DNA from: Rhodoplanes tepidamans
GTDB taxonomy: Bacteria > Pseudomonadota > Alphaproteobacteria > Rhizobiales > Xanthobacteraceae
Direction: 5' to 3'
Length of the DNA stretch: 64,000 nucleotides
NCBI RefSeq assembly: GCF_030813915.1
Contig: NZ_JAUSUJ010000009.1
Location: 124,001-188,000, forward strand
The position numbers and the translations under genes were made by a program. Shown here piece by piece: positions 52,165 to 61,306 of the stretch (position 1 is the stretch's first letter; each line of letters starts with the position of its first letter). The notes under the pieces were generated by a model. The model searched no databases. It was not told the DNA's origin and saw only the letters and a program-made list of their open reading frames with translations.

Positions 52165-53931
52165 ATGAGTGCCCCGATCGACGACCAAGGCTTCAGCGAC
52201 GCCTTGCGCTATGCGCCGCCCTGGGCCCGTCGGATCGCCCCCGAGACGGCCGACGCGGACCTGCGCACCGCGACGCCGGAGCCGGCCGTCGACGCGACCG
52301 GGGCGGGCTTCGACCTCGCCGACGACCTCGCAGCGGACGACACCGCCCCCGACGATCCGGCGCGCGACGACCCGGGACAGGCCGGCGTCCCGCACGACGA
52401 CGACCCGGGTGCGGACCTCGCGCGCCCCGACTTCGCACAGGCCGACTTCGCACACGACGACTTCGGACGCCCCGAGGTCCCGCCTTCGCCCGTCGCGCCG
52501 GGTGGCGCCGGCCCCGAGGTCATTCTCGGCGTGCGGTTCGGCGACACGCCGACGCTGCCGCAGGATCTCGACGAGCTCGCCGCCGCGCGCAGGCGCGCCC
52601 GACGGGCGGCCGCGGGGAACCGCGGCGTCGAGGCTGGGCGCGAGGCGGGGCAGGGGACGGCGCCGGTCGATCGCGCCGCCGAATCCATGCCGGCCCCGGA
52701 GGCCGCGGGCGCCGACGCGGTGCCGCTGCCGCGCGCGCCGGCCCTGGCCGAGCCGCCGCGCCAGGAGGAGCAGCGCCCACCCGCCGTCTGGCTGGTCGCC
52801 GAGACCGCGCCGATCCGCACCGAGCCGCCGCGGCAGGAGCCGCCGCCGGTGGTCGAGTCGCCCGCCACGGTGCCGTCGCCCGGTGATCCCGGCGGCTTCG
52901 GCTGGCTCAGGCCGCGGCCGTTCGAGGGCGACGTGGCGGTGCGCGAGATGTCCCGGCGCCTGGCGCTCGATCCGCACGGCGTGCCCGAGCCGCCGCGCCC
53001 CGACCGGCTGCGGGTGCCGTGGCGGGGCGCCGCCGCGCTCGCCGCCCTGGCCGGAGTCTCGGCCGCCGTGGCGCTCGCCCTGGTGACGGTGCTGTTCCCC
53101 GGGCCCGTGCCGGCCGGGCGGGACCAGGCGCGCGGACCGGCGCTCGCCAGCACCAAGACGGACCGCGCCCTGATGGCCGGCCTGGAGCGGGCCGCGCCGG
53201 TGCGGCTGGTGCTGGTCGAGCTGCGTCGCGCGGCGCGCGGCGAGGAGGTGCCGCTCGGCATCACCCTGACCCGCGGCCTCGGCGAAGGCACGCTGGTGCT
53301 GACCGGCCTGGTGCCGGGCAGCCGCCTGACCGTCGGCATGCCGGCGGGGCCGGAGAGCTGGCGGGTGCCGCTCGCCGAGCTCGGCCGCGCCGCCGTGGTG
53401 CCGCCCGCGGACTTCGTCGGTGCCCTGGAGCTCGGGCTCGAGCTGCGTCTCGCCGACGACACGGTCGCCGATCGCGGCACCATGCGGATCGAGTGGAACG
53501 GTGCGGTGATCATGGCGCTCGGCGCCGAGGGGACGGCAGCCCGGGCCGCCCCGGCCGCGCTGCGCGGCACGACCGCGGCCCGGCCCGGCGCGGCCCGGCC
53601 GGACCCGGCGCCTGCCGTGGCCCCGGCGGTACCGGTCCCGGCGGTCGACCCGGAGGAGATCGCCATCCTCATCGACCGGGGCAAGACGTTCCTGGCCCGC
53701 GGCGACCTCGCCGCCGCCCGGCTGCTTCTGCGCCGTGCCGCCGAAGCCGGCGACGCCGCCGCGGCACTGCTGCTCGGCTCGACCTTCGACCCGGCCGCGC
53801 TGAAGCAGCTCGAGGTGCTGGGCGCGGTCGGCGACGCCGCCCAGGCGCGGATCTGGTACCGGCGGGCGGCCGAGCTCGGCTCGGCCGACGCCGCCCGCAA
53901 GCTCGGAGCGCTCGGCGATCGGGCGCCCTGA
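52165..53931 (+). CDS. membrane-anchored Sel1-repeat protein, cassette 2
   Basis: 588 residues, the longest of the four. N-terminal box MSAPIDDQGFSDALRYAPPW, then an Asp-rich stretch with four pentapeptide-like units (ADLARPDFAQADFAHDDF). The box RPFEGDVAVREMSRRLAL lies before one membrane segment (about 290-312). Next is a beta domain (LVLTGLVPGSRLTVG ... VVPPADFVG) resembling single Ig-like repeats of large adhesins, then the Sel1 region near the C-terminus (LLLRRAAEAGDAAAALLLG ... IWYRRAAELGSADAARKL). GTGGAGGAG precedes the ATG. Confidence 0.82.
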   Translation: MSAPIDDQGFSDALRYAPPWARRIAPETADADLRTATPEPAVDATGAGFDLADDLAADDTAPDDPARDDPGQAGVPHDDDPGADLARPDFAQADFAHDDFGRPEVPPSPVAPGGAGPEVILGVRFGDTPTLPQDLDELAAARRRARRAAAGNRGVEAGREAGQGTAPVDRAAESMPAPEAAGADAVPLPRAPALAEPPRQEEQRPPAVWLVAETAPIRTEPPRQEPPPVVESPATVPSPGDPGGFGWLRPRPFEGDVAVREMSRRLALDPHGVPEPPRPDRLRVPWRGAAALAALAGVSAAVALALVTVLFPGPVPAGRDQARGPALASTKTDRALMAGLERAAPVRLVLVELRRAARGEEVPLGITLTRGLGEGTLVLTGLVPGSRLTVGMPAGPESWRVPLAELGRAAVVPPADFVGALELGLELRLADDTVADRGTMRIEWNGAVIMALGAEGTAARAAPAALRGTTAARPGAARPDPAPAVAPAVPVPAVDPEEIAILIDRGKTFLARGDLAAARLLLRRAAEAGDAAAALLLGSTFDPAALKQLEVLGAVGDAAQARIWYRRAAELGSADAARKLGALGDRAP

Positions 53932-54442
53932 CCGGCGGACCGGGCGAGCTTTTGCAGGTTTTCCGGGGCGCGCCGCAGGATGCGGTGCGATCGGGAATGC
54001 TTTCGGATGCAAGGGGTGAGAATTTTGCTGCGTTCACAGTTCGCCAGATTTGAGCCGTATTTTCTACATCTGGCGGCCGCAAGTTTCTTGGTTTGGCCCG
54101 ATCCGTATCTCCGACCGTCGGGCGGTAACCAATCATAAAGGTTTTCGACGAAACAGAAAAGCTATCCAGTTCAACGACTTATCTCGATAAATTCCAGGAG
54201 TTCGAAGCCGGCCGCCCGTCGGGGCCGGGGACACCCGCCATGGGGTTCGGCGGGTGCGAGCCGTCGCGAGTCGGCTAAGCCGATAGGGCCAAAATAATGA
54301 TCTTTGCTTAACCGAGGTGTTTATTTTGTTGCGAGGTATGATATTATGTGTAAGGTTTCGGTGTTCAGTGGGAATTGCGTAGCCATGGACTGCTGTGGTC
54401 GCGATCCGGTCCGCTCCCCTCGTCGTTGATGCGGGAGCGCGG
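53932..54442. other. intergenic region between cassettes 2 and 3
   Basis: 511 bases, AT-rich at 54100-54190 and 54285-54370. CACAGTTCGCCAGATT (54036-54051) is a weaker match to the CAAAGTNGCCAAAT motif before cassettes 1 and 2. No gene is supported. Confidence 0.45.
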
Positions 54443-54832
54443 ATGGAGTCGGTAGGACACATGTGCATGCGCCGGCGGTGGCCTGGCGCAGTGCGGAGCT
54501 TGGCGGCGGTAGCGACCGGCCGCCCGGCGGTCCGCATCGAAGGCCCCGCGGCGGCGCAGTCGCACCGCGGACCCGTGTCCGGCCCCCACGGCAGGGGCGC
54601 GCCCGACCTCGTCGCAAATTCCGATTCCGTCGCCGATTCCGATCTCGTCTCCGATCCCGCGCCCGCCGCCGATCGCCGCGGCCGTCGTCGGCGTCTCGAC
54701 CGGATCGTCGCGGCGCGCGACGCGGTCGCGTCGCGTGATCCGGCGTCGCCCGGGCGCCGGCGGGCCGAGATCGACCGGGCGATTCACGACCTCGTGCCGT
54801 GGAACTGGACGGCGATGCGCGCACGCCGGTGA
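54443..54832 (+). pseudogene. shrunken TAXI gene, cassette 3
   Basis: A 129-codon open frame in the place where the other cassettes have a ~410-residue TAXI gene. The leader GATGCGGGAGCGCGG and start match those of TAXI3 (GACGCGGGAGCGAGG). The first ~35 codons form a signal-peptide-like segment (PGAVRSLAAVATG ... PAAAQS). The end, RRAEIDRAIHDLVPWNWTAM then RARR, aligns with the TAXI3 end (HAEVEQMFREFMQWKDTRPRR). Everything between, i.e. the ligand-binding fold, is gone and replaced by an Asp/Ser/Arg-rich linker. It may be an internal deletion remnant still translated to keep the Sel1 gene coupled. Confidence 0.7.
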
Positions 54833-54864
54833 GGAGGGCGAGCCCGATGGATGGGGGGACGACC

Positions 54865-56103
54865 GTGACGACACCGATGGACGACGATCACGATCCGCGC
54901 ACCAAGTATGCGCCGCGCTGGGCACGGCCGATCGTCGACGAGGCCGACATGGAGCCGGAGCCCGAGGCGCCCGACATTCCCGACTACATTCTGCGGTCGC
55001 GCCTGCGGGTGGACGATGCGCCGCCCTCCGCGCCGGTGGCGCCCGGCGCCCGGCCGGTGCGCGGCGCCGAGCCCGCCGACGAGTGGCCCCGCCGGGGCGG
55101 GCGGCCGTTCGAGGGCGACGTCGCCATCCGCGAGCTCAACGAGCGGCTGGCCCTGCATCCCGACATCGTGCCGGAGCCGCGGCGTGCTCCGCGCCGGCGC
55201 TGGGGCCGGACCATCGGCCGGGCCGCCCTGACGCTGACCGGCGCGGTCGGCCTCGCCGCCGGCCTGATGGTGTTCGGAATGCCGCTGCTCGACCGCGAGA
55301 TGTCGGGCGGGGTGCGGACCGCCTTCCGGCCGGCCTCGCCGCGCCCGGCCGCCGAGCCGGCGGCACCGGCGGTCCCGGCTCGCCTGTCGATCGGCGCGGG
55401 TCGCTTCGCCGCCGCCAACGAGATCGTCCCGCTCCCGGTCTCGCCGTCGTATCCGATCGATGGCCACCTGGCGGTGGGCGGGCTTCCGGCCGGCGCCCGG
55501 CTCACCACGGGCGCCCCGCTGGCGCCGAACGGCTGGCTGGTGCCGATCGCGCTTCTGCCCCAGACCTCGATCGTCCCGCCGCCCGATTTCGTCGGGCCGA
55601 TCAACCTGGTGATGGAGCTGCGCCGCCCCGACGACACGGTGCTGGACCGCGGCACGCTGCAGATCGCCTGGGGCCACACCGCCGCGCCGGCGGCACCGCC
55701 GGTCCAGGCGTCGGCCGCCACGCCGGCCGCGGCCTCGGCCGTCCCGTCGTCGCCCGCCACGGAGAGCGTGGCCGCGACCACACCGGCGACGCCGGCCGCC
55801 GGGCCGGTCAGGCGGCTCGATCCCGAGGAGACCGCCGCGTTGATCAAGCGTGGCCAGGAGCTGCTCGCCAGCGGCGACCTCGCTTCGGCGCGGTTGATGC
55901 TCCGGCGTGCCGCCGAGGGCGGCAGCGCGGCGGCGGCCCTGCTGCTCGGCAGCACCTACGACCCGGCGACCTTCCGGCAGCTGGTCGTGATCGGCGAGAC
56001 GCCGGACCAGGCGCAGGCTCACTTCTGGTATCAGCGCGCCGCCGAGCTCGGCTCGACCGACGCCGCCCGCCGGCTCGACTTGCTCGCCCGCGGCGTCCGC
56101 TGA
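54865..56103 (+). CDS. membrane-anchored Sel1-repeat protein, cassette 3
   Basis: 412 residues from GTG 54865, chosen because it aligns with the starts of the paralogues (MTTPMDDDHDPRTKYAPRW) and follows GGGGGGACGACC; an ATG at 54847 would add six residues. Then come the box RPFEGDVAIRELNERLALHP, a single membrane segment (about 122-145) and a beta domain (HLAVGGLPAGARLTTGAPL ... SIVPPPDFVG). A Pro/Ala linker leads to Sel1 repeats (LIKRGQELLASGDLASARLM ... HFWYQRAAELGSTDAARRL). It is intact although its TAXI partner is reduced. Confidence 0.82.
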   Translation: MTTPMDDDHDPRTKYAPRWARPIVDEADMEPEPEAPDIPDYILRSRLRVDDAPPSAPVAPGARPVRGAEPADEWPRRGGRPFEGDVAIRELNERLALHPDIVPEPRRAPRRRWGRTIGRAALTLTGAVGLAAGLMVFGMPLLDREMSGGVRTAFRPASPRPAAEPAAPAVPARLSIGAGRFAAANEIVPLPVSPSYPIDGHLAVGGLPAGARLTTGAPLAPNGWLVPIALLPQTSIVPPPDFVGPINLVMELRRPDDTVLDRGTLQIAWGHTAAPAAPPVQASAATPAAASAVPSSPATESVAATTPATPAAGPVRRLDPEETAALIKRGQELLASGDLASARLMLRRAAEGGSAAAALLLGSTYDPATFRQLVVIGETPDQAQAHFWYQRAAELGSTDAARRLDLLARGVR

Positions 56104-56910
56104 TCACACGGCCCGGAGGCCGGCGCCGGCTGCCGGCCCGACCTCCGGCGGATCGTGGTCGGATCGACCGCGGCATTGTCTGCGCTGCATCGGCACCGTC
56201 CCGAGGATTTCCGCCCGCGTTCTCCCGCCGGAAGCCGCCGCGCCGGTCATGTCCTTCCGCGTCTCCCCGCCCATCCCGGGCTCCTGGTCCGTGCCGGGCT
56301 CCGGACCCGCACCGGGCTCCTGGCTCGTACCGATCGGCGCGTGCGTCGGCGCCCGCCGGCGACCGTGGGCATGCCCGCGGCGTCGGGGCGGGACGCGGCG
56401 GCGACGAGGTGGTTATTCGGGCTGGGCCCAAAAGCCGGCCCTGCTCGGGAGCCACGCGACGGTCCGGTTATTGCCACACTGTCGGTGGAGCGAAATAGGG
56501 TGAACCTTTTTCAGGTTGTGATCGCGCCGGACCGATAAGGGCGCGGGCGCGTGACGCTCGCTCGTCAATTCTTCTCGTCATCTTTTGCTGTCGATAAAAA
56601 CAAACTAATGTCAGGTACATGTGTAGATATTGTGCGGATAAATTAGCATTTAATCACGTTCGTTATTGCAGGTTGTGCGGTGGTGCAAGAGTCCGAAAAT
56701 GTAACACGAGCGGGCTAGTCGCAGCCATGTTTACGATAAATTGCATAGCTGTCCAATCAATGATGAATCTTTCTTGTTGCATGGTATGAAAACGGTAGGT
56801 TAGCAGTGAATACTCTTTGGAAGTCTCGGTAGGGTCGGGTATGGCGTTGCGTCGGCCGGTTGTCGGCCACGATCCGGTTCGCGCCCACGAGAGAAGACGC
56901 GGGAGCGAGG
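56104..56910. other. intergenic region between cassettes 3 and 4
   Basis: 807 bases; 56560-56850 is strongly AT-rich for this genome. No convincing gene; the short frames present lack domain or codon support. It should include the promoter of cassette 4. Confidence 0.45.
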
Positions 56911-58128
56911 ATGGATCGGTTCGGTGGAGAGTGCGGGCGGCGTGAGCGGCCCGGTATCGCACGTCGCATGATCGGGGTCGCGACCGCGGCCGTCGCGCTG
57001 GCGGCCTGGTTCGGCCAACCCGCGGCGGCGCAGCCGCGCCATGGCGCCGAGGACAAGGCGCCGCTCGTGCTCACGCAGGCGCAGTCGCGTGTGTCCGGGC
57101 TGCCGGCCGGCTACGGCGAGCGCATGAACAACAACACGCTCACGGTCATGACGAGCGCGCCCGGCGGCGGCTGGCTGCTGCTCGGCCACGATATCGCGAC
57201 GGTGCTGGACGACGGCGAGGAGATGCGCATCCTGCCCCTGGTCGGGCGGGGCGGCGGTCAGAATGTCCGCGACGTGCGCTTCCTGAAAGGGGTCGATCTC
57301 GGCATCGTGCAGCTCAACGTGCTGACCGAGATGCAGCGCACCAACGAGATCGGCCGGCTCGACGACAAGATTTCCTACATCGCCAAGCTGTCCAACGACG
57401 AGATGCATGTCGTCGTCCGGGCGGACTCGGGCATCAACTCGCTCGCCGACCTGAACGGCAAGCGAGTGAACGTCCACAACGCCGGCAGCGGCACGGCGAT
57501 GCTGGCGCCGAGCGTGTTCGCCAAGCTCGGGGTGCAGCCGATCCTGACCAACATGCCGCAGGCCGACGCGCTCCTGAAGATGAAGTCGGGCGAGATCGCC
57601 GCGACGATCCTGATCTCGGGCAAGCCGCTGTCGCCGTATCAGCGGCTCGCAGCCGGGTCGGGATATCGTCTTCTCCCGATTCCCTACAGCCGGCAGCTGC
57701 ACAGCGAGTTTCTGCCCGCGACGCTGTCGTCCGCGGATTACCCGAACCTCATCGCCGCGGGGCAGGAGGTGGAGACGATCGCGGTCAGCACCCTGCTGAT
57801 CGCCTACAACTGGCCGAAGAACACCGATCGCTATCGCCGCATCGCCAACTTCGTGCACCGTTTCTTCGAGCACATCGAACAGTTTCAGAAGCCGCCGCGC
57901 CATCCGAAGTGGCGGGAGATCAATCTGCACGCCTCGGTGCCCGGCTGGCACCGGTTCCCGGCCGCCGAGGAGTGGCTGCAGCACAACTCGCAGGCGCGCG
58001 AGATCAGACAGCAGTTCGATCGCTTCCTCCTGGCGCGGGACGGCAACGCGCGTCCGCAGAGCCATGCCGAGGTCGAGCAGATGTTCCGTGAATTCATGCA
58101 GTGGAAGGACACCCGTCCGCGCCGCTGA
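56911..58128 (+). CDS. TAXI family periplasmic binding protein, TAXI3
   Basis: 405 residues. The signal peptide ends QPAAAQ (about residue 35). The core is well conserved with TAXI1: MTSAPGGGWLLLGHDIATVL, GRGGGQNVRDVRFLKGVDLGIV, VVRADSGINSLADLNGKRV and MKSGEIAATILISGKPL. It ends FMQWKDTRPRR. The leader GGGAGCGAGG gives a good ribosome site. The Sel1 partner follows 42 bases later. The ligand is unknown. Confidence 0.9.
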   Translation: MDRFGGECGRRERPGIARRMIGVATAAVALAAWFGQPAAAQPRHGAEDKAPLVLTQAQSRVSGLPAGYGERMNNNTLTVMTSAPGGGWLLLGHDIATVLDDGEEMRILPLVGRGGGQNVRDVRFLKGVDLGIVQLNVLTEMQRTNEIGRLDDKISYIAKLSNDEMHVVVRADSGINSLADLNGKRVNVHNAGSGTAMLAPSVFAKLGVQPILTNMPQADALLKMKSGEIAATILISGKPLSPYQRLAAGSGYRLLPIPYSRQLHSEFLPATLSSADYPNLIAAGQEVETIAVSTLLIAYNWPKNTDRYRRIANFVHRFFEHIEQFQKPPRHPKWREINLHASVPGWHRFPAAEEWLQHNSQAREIRQQFDRFLLARDGNARPQSHAEVEQMFREFMQWKDTRPRR

Positions 58129-58170
58129 GCATCGCGTGCGGCTCGGATGACGACTGGAAGGGGGTGGAGC

Positions 58171-59334
58171 GTGACGGCATCGATCGACGACAGCGACCCG
58201 CGTGTATCCTACCCACCGCCATGGGGACGGCCGGTCGGCGAGGAGCCCTACGCCGAGGCGCCCTACGCCGAGGCGCATGACGATGCCGCCGACCTGTCCG
58301 ACCTCGGGCAGCGCGTGCGCAGCCGCACCGACGCGGCGCCGGTCGCCGGGCCGGCGCGTGCGTCCGCCGCACCGGAACGGGCGCGCCGGGGGGCCCGGCC
58401 GTACGATGGCGACGTCGCCATCCGCGAGCTCGAGGAGCGGCTGAGCCTCGATCCAGACCTCGTCCCCGAACCGCGGCGGGCGCCGCGGTCCGGCGTGTGG
58501 CGGACCATCGGCCGGGTCGCGCTGGTGCTGAGTGGCGCGGCAGCGCTGGCGGGCGGAGCCGTGGTGTTCGGCCTCCCGGCGCTGGAGCGTGCCGGCTCGG
58601 GGACGTCGCAGCAGGCCGCGCCGGTGAGCATGACGCTCGGCAGTGGCCGGGTCGCCGGCATCGACGAGCCGATTCCGCTAGCGGTCGGGCTGTCGCGTCC
58701 GGTCGATGGCCATCTGGCGATCGGCGGCCTTCCGTTCGGCATGCGGCTCACCACGGGCAGGCCGCTGGCGCCGGACGGCTGGCTGGTGCCGGTTTCCCTG
58801 ATCGGGCAGACATCGGTCGTTCCGCCGCGCGGCTTCTCGGGACGTGCCAACCTGGTCGTCGAGCTGCGCCGGCCCGACGACGCGGTGCTGGCTCGGGCCA
58901 ACCTGCAGCTCGGCTGGTCGGAGCCGGCGCCGCCCCCGCGGCCGGTGCAGAACGCCCCGGCCGGCGCGGTGACGCCGTCCGCGACGAGCGTGCCGCCGGC
59001 GTTCACGGCCCGGCCGATGCGGCCCGGCCCGGCCGCCACCGCGGCCCCGCCGATCGACCCCAACGAAGCCGCAGCCATGATCAAGCGGGCCGAGGATCTC
59101 GTCAGCCGCGGCGATCTCGCCTCGGCCCGGCTGCTGCTGCGGCGTTCCGCGTCCGGCAACGGGCACGCGGCGCTGCTGCTGGGGATGACCTACGATCCCG
59201 ACACCTTCTCGCAACTCTCCGTCATCGGCGAGGTGCCGGACCCGGAGAAGGCCCAGTTCTGGTATCAGCGCGCCGCCGAGCTCGGCTCGTCGGACGCCGC
59301 CCGCAAGCTGGAGGCGCTGGCGCGCGGCCGCTGA
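58171..59334 (+). CDS. membrane-anchored Sel1-repeat protein, cassette 4
   Basis: 387 residues from GTG 58171, by alignment with the paralogues (MTASIDDSDPRVSYPPPW) and because GGGGGTGGAGC precedes it. Box RPYDGDVAIRELEERLSLDP, one membrane segment (about 115-140), beta domain (HLAIGGLPFGMRLTTG ... SVVPPRGFSG), Pro/Ala linker and Sel1 repeats (MIKRAEDLVSRGDLASARLL ... FWYQRAAELGSSDAARKL). Its last 70 bases overlap the convergent yidD gene. Confidence 0.82.
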   Translation: MTASIDDSDPRVSYPPPWGRPVGEEPYAEAPYAEAHDDAADLSDLGQRVRSRTDAAPVAGPARASAAPERARRGARPYDGDVAIRELEERLSLDPDLVPEPRRAPRSGVWRTIGRVALVLSGAAALAGGAVVFGLPALERAGSGTSQQAAPVSMTLGSGRVAGIDEPIPLAVGLSRPVDGHLAIGGLPFGMRLTTGRPLAPDGWLVPVSLIGQTSVVPPRGFSGRANLVVELRRPDDAVLARANLQLGWSEPAPPPRPVQNAPAGAVTPSATSVPPAFTARPMRPGPAATAAPPIDPNEAAAMIKRAEDLVSRGDLASARLLLRRSASGNGHAALLLGMTYDPDTFSQLSVIGEVPDPEKAQFWYQRAAELGSSDAARKLEALARGR

Positions 59335-59696
59335 GCATCGTCGCATGCGCAAGCCGCCGGCGCGGTCCGCACCGGCGGCTCGGCGAGCGTGCCGCGCCAG
59401 CGGCCGTAACGCCAGGGCAGCCACCAGCGGGCGCCCGCCGGCAGCTCGGCCGGCACGAAGTCGAGCCCCCGGGTGCCGAACGGGTGGCAGCGGCAGAACC
59501 GCGCCAGCGTCATCCAGCCGCCGGCCCACAGGCCGAACCGGTCGATCGCCTCGTCCCCGTAGACCGAGCAGGTCGGCAGGTGCCGGCACTGCGTCCCCAC
59601 GAACGGCGACAGCGTGAGCTGATACGCCCGGATCAGGCCGCGGGCGGCGATCCGCGGCAGCCGGGACACGAGGTCGGCGGTCGGGTGGTGTGGCAT
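59265..59696 (-). CDS. yidD: membrane protein insertion efficiency factor YidD
   Basis: 143 residues. YidD helps YidC insert inner-membrane proteins. The signature is intact: LIRAYQLTLSPFVGTQCRHLPTCSVYGDEAI, then GGWMTLARFCRCHPFGTRG, with the three conserved cysteines. The C-terminal ~55 residues beyond the core are Arg/Ala-rich and overlap the convergent Sel1 gene, so their coding value is doubtful; the real protein may effectively be shorter. Confidence 0.88.
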   Translation of the reverse strand: MPHHPTADLVSRLPRIAARGLIRAYQLTLSPFVGTQCRHLPTCSVYGDEAIDRFGLWAGGWMTLARFCRCHPFGTRGLDFVPAELPAGARWWLPWRYGRWRGTLAEPPVRTAPAACACDDAQRPRASASSLRAASDEPSSAAR

Positions 59697-59973
59697 CGTC
59701 CTTGCAACATAGATCGCCGCGGTCGCGGGGCAAGGGGAATGCCGCGAAGCACTCGTTCAGGTCAGGAAAGTATTTTTGTACCTGCAGGGCAGCATCCCGC
59801 CTTCGCAGTGCCGCAAAAGGACCGCTTGCGATGGTCGATTGCGTACGTAAGATCACAGTTGCGCGAAAGTCTCGTCATGTGGCGAGATTGCCGATGCTGG
59901 AAGATCCAACAAGAACAAGAAGAAATCTAACGTGTACCGAACACGCGTTGCTGAAACGGCACGGGGAACCTCG

Positions 59974-61260
59974 ATGAAGCGGTGCTGGGTCGTGAAGCGA
60001 TCCTGGGTCGGCGCGGTCGCTCTGGCGATCTTCGCGATGCCGGTGGTCGCCGGCACGCCGGAGCTTCCGGCCAACCCCCGCATCCTGCCGATGCAGTTCG
60101 TCCTGCAGGAGCCGGCCGCGAGCTGCGCCGCCGACTGCCGGCCGCTCGTCTTCGCCGCCGGAATGATCACGTCCGACACGCCGCGCCGCTTCGAGGCCTT
60201 CGCGGTCGAGCGCGGCCTGCGCGACGGCACGGTGGTGCTCGACTCCGACGGCGGCTCGGTGCTCGGCGCACTGGCGCTCGGGCGATCGATCCGGCGCCTC
60301 GGGCTCGACACCACGGTCGGCCGCGCCGACCGGTCGGGCGGGGCCGGACGGGCCGCGACCGTCGCCCCGGCGAACTGCGAATCCATGTGCGCCTTCGTGC
60401 TGCTCGGCGGGACGCACCGCGAGGTGCCGGCCCGCTCGCGCGTCCTCGTCCATCAGATCTGGCTCGGCGACCGCCGCGACGACGCCGTCGCCGCGTCCTA
60501 CTCGGCCGAGGATCTGGTGCTGGTGCAGCGCGACATCGGCGCCATCGTCCGCTACACGGCCGAGATGTCGGGCAATCTCGGCGGCGCCGCCGAGCTGATC
60601 GAGATCGCGCTGCGCATCCCGCCCTGGGAGCCGATGCGGCTGCTCACCCGCGACGAGCTGCGCCGGACCGGCCTCGACCGCGAGACCGTGCCGGTCGCCG
60701 CCCGCCAGACCTCGGCGGCCGTGGTGCCGGCATCGCTGACGCCCGACCGGGTGCCGGCGATGAGCGAGCGCGGCTGGAGCGCGGTCGAGGGGAGCAGCGG
60801 GCCGATGCTGGTGCGCCGGCACCCGCTGACCGTCGAGGGCGAGCGGATCGGCACCTTCGACCTCAGCCTGAGCTGCGGCGACGCCGCCGGCACCTACGCC
60901 CTGACCTATGCGGAGAAGCGGCACGGCGGCGCCGGCGGGGCCGACGCGCCGACGCTGGAGAACGCCCGCCTGTGGATCGAGCAGAGCGAGGTGCCGTTCG
61001 AGATCCTGTCGTCGCGCAGCGACGGCGCGCGGGCCGAGAGCGTCGCGATCGCCACCGTTCCGGCGGCGCTGGTGCGCACCTTCGCCGGCGCGGCCACCCG
61101 TTCGCTGTCGGTGCAGACCAGGGCGCCCGGCGGCGCCGCGACCTCGACCCGGATCGGCAATGCCGGCATCGGCAAGGTGTTCGCCAAGCTGGAGACGGCC
61201 TGCGGGCGGGGCAACGGCAAGCGCGACGCCCATGCCCGCCTGGAGGCGGCGGCGCGCTGA
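59974..61260 (+). CDS. exported ClpP-fold protein, unknown
   Basis: 428 residues. Signal peptide to about residue 28 (ALAIFAMPVVAGT). The N-terminal half has the ClpP/crotonase serine-protease pattern: GTVVLDSDGGSVLGALALG, then CESMCAFVLLGGTHREVPA with the probable catalytic Ser, and RVLVHQIWLG with His. The C-terminal half (from about 260) is a beta-rich domain (LSLSCGDAAGTYALTYAEK). Similar periplasmic ClpP-like proteins are widespread in Hyphomicrobiales without a known role. The ATG at 59974 gives the best signal peptide. Confidence 0.8.
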   Translation: MKRCWVVKRSWVGAVALAIFAMPVVAGTPELPANPRILPMQFVLQEPAASCAADCRPLVFAAGMITSDTPRRFEAFAVERGLRDGTVVLDSDGGSVLGALALGRSIRRLGLDTTVGRADRSGGAGRAATVAPANCESMCAFVLLGGTHREVPARSRVLVHQIWLGDRRDDAVAASYSAEDLVLVQRDIGAIVRYTAEMSGNLGGAAELIEIALRIPPWEPMRLLTRDELRRTGLDRETVPVAARQTSAAVVPASLTPDRVPAMSERGWSAVEGSSGPMLVRRHPLTVEGERIGTFDLSLSCGDAAGTYALTYAEKRHGGAGGADAPTLENARLWIEQSEVPFEILSSRSDGARAESVAIATVPAALVRTFAGAATRSLSVQTRAPGGAATSTRIGNAGIGKVFAKLETACGRGNGKRDAHARLEAAAR

Positions 61261-61306
61261 GTCGGCACGCGCCGGGAGGGGCCGGTGCGGCCGGCGCGCA
61301 GGCGCG

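Noticed and set aside
50422-54012. 1196-codon minus-strand frame across cassette 2
   Set aside because: Antisense shadow of TAXI2 and its Sel1 partner, both of which have clear domains and ribosome sites.
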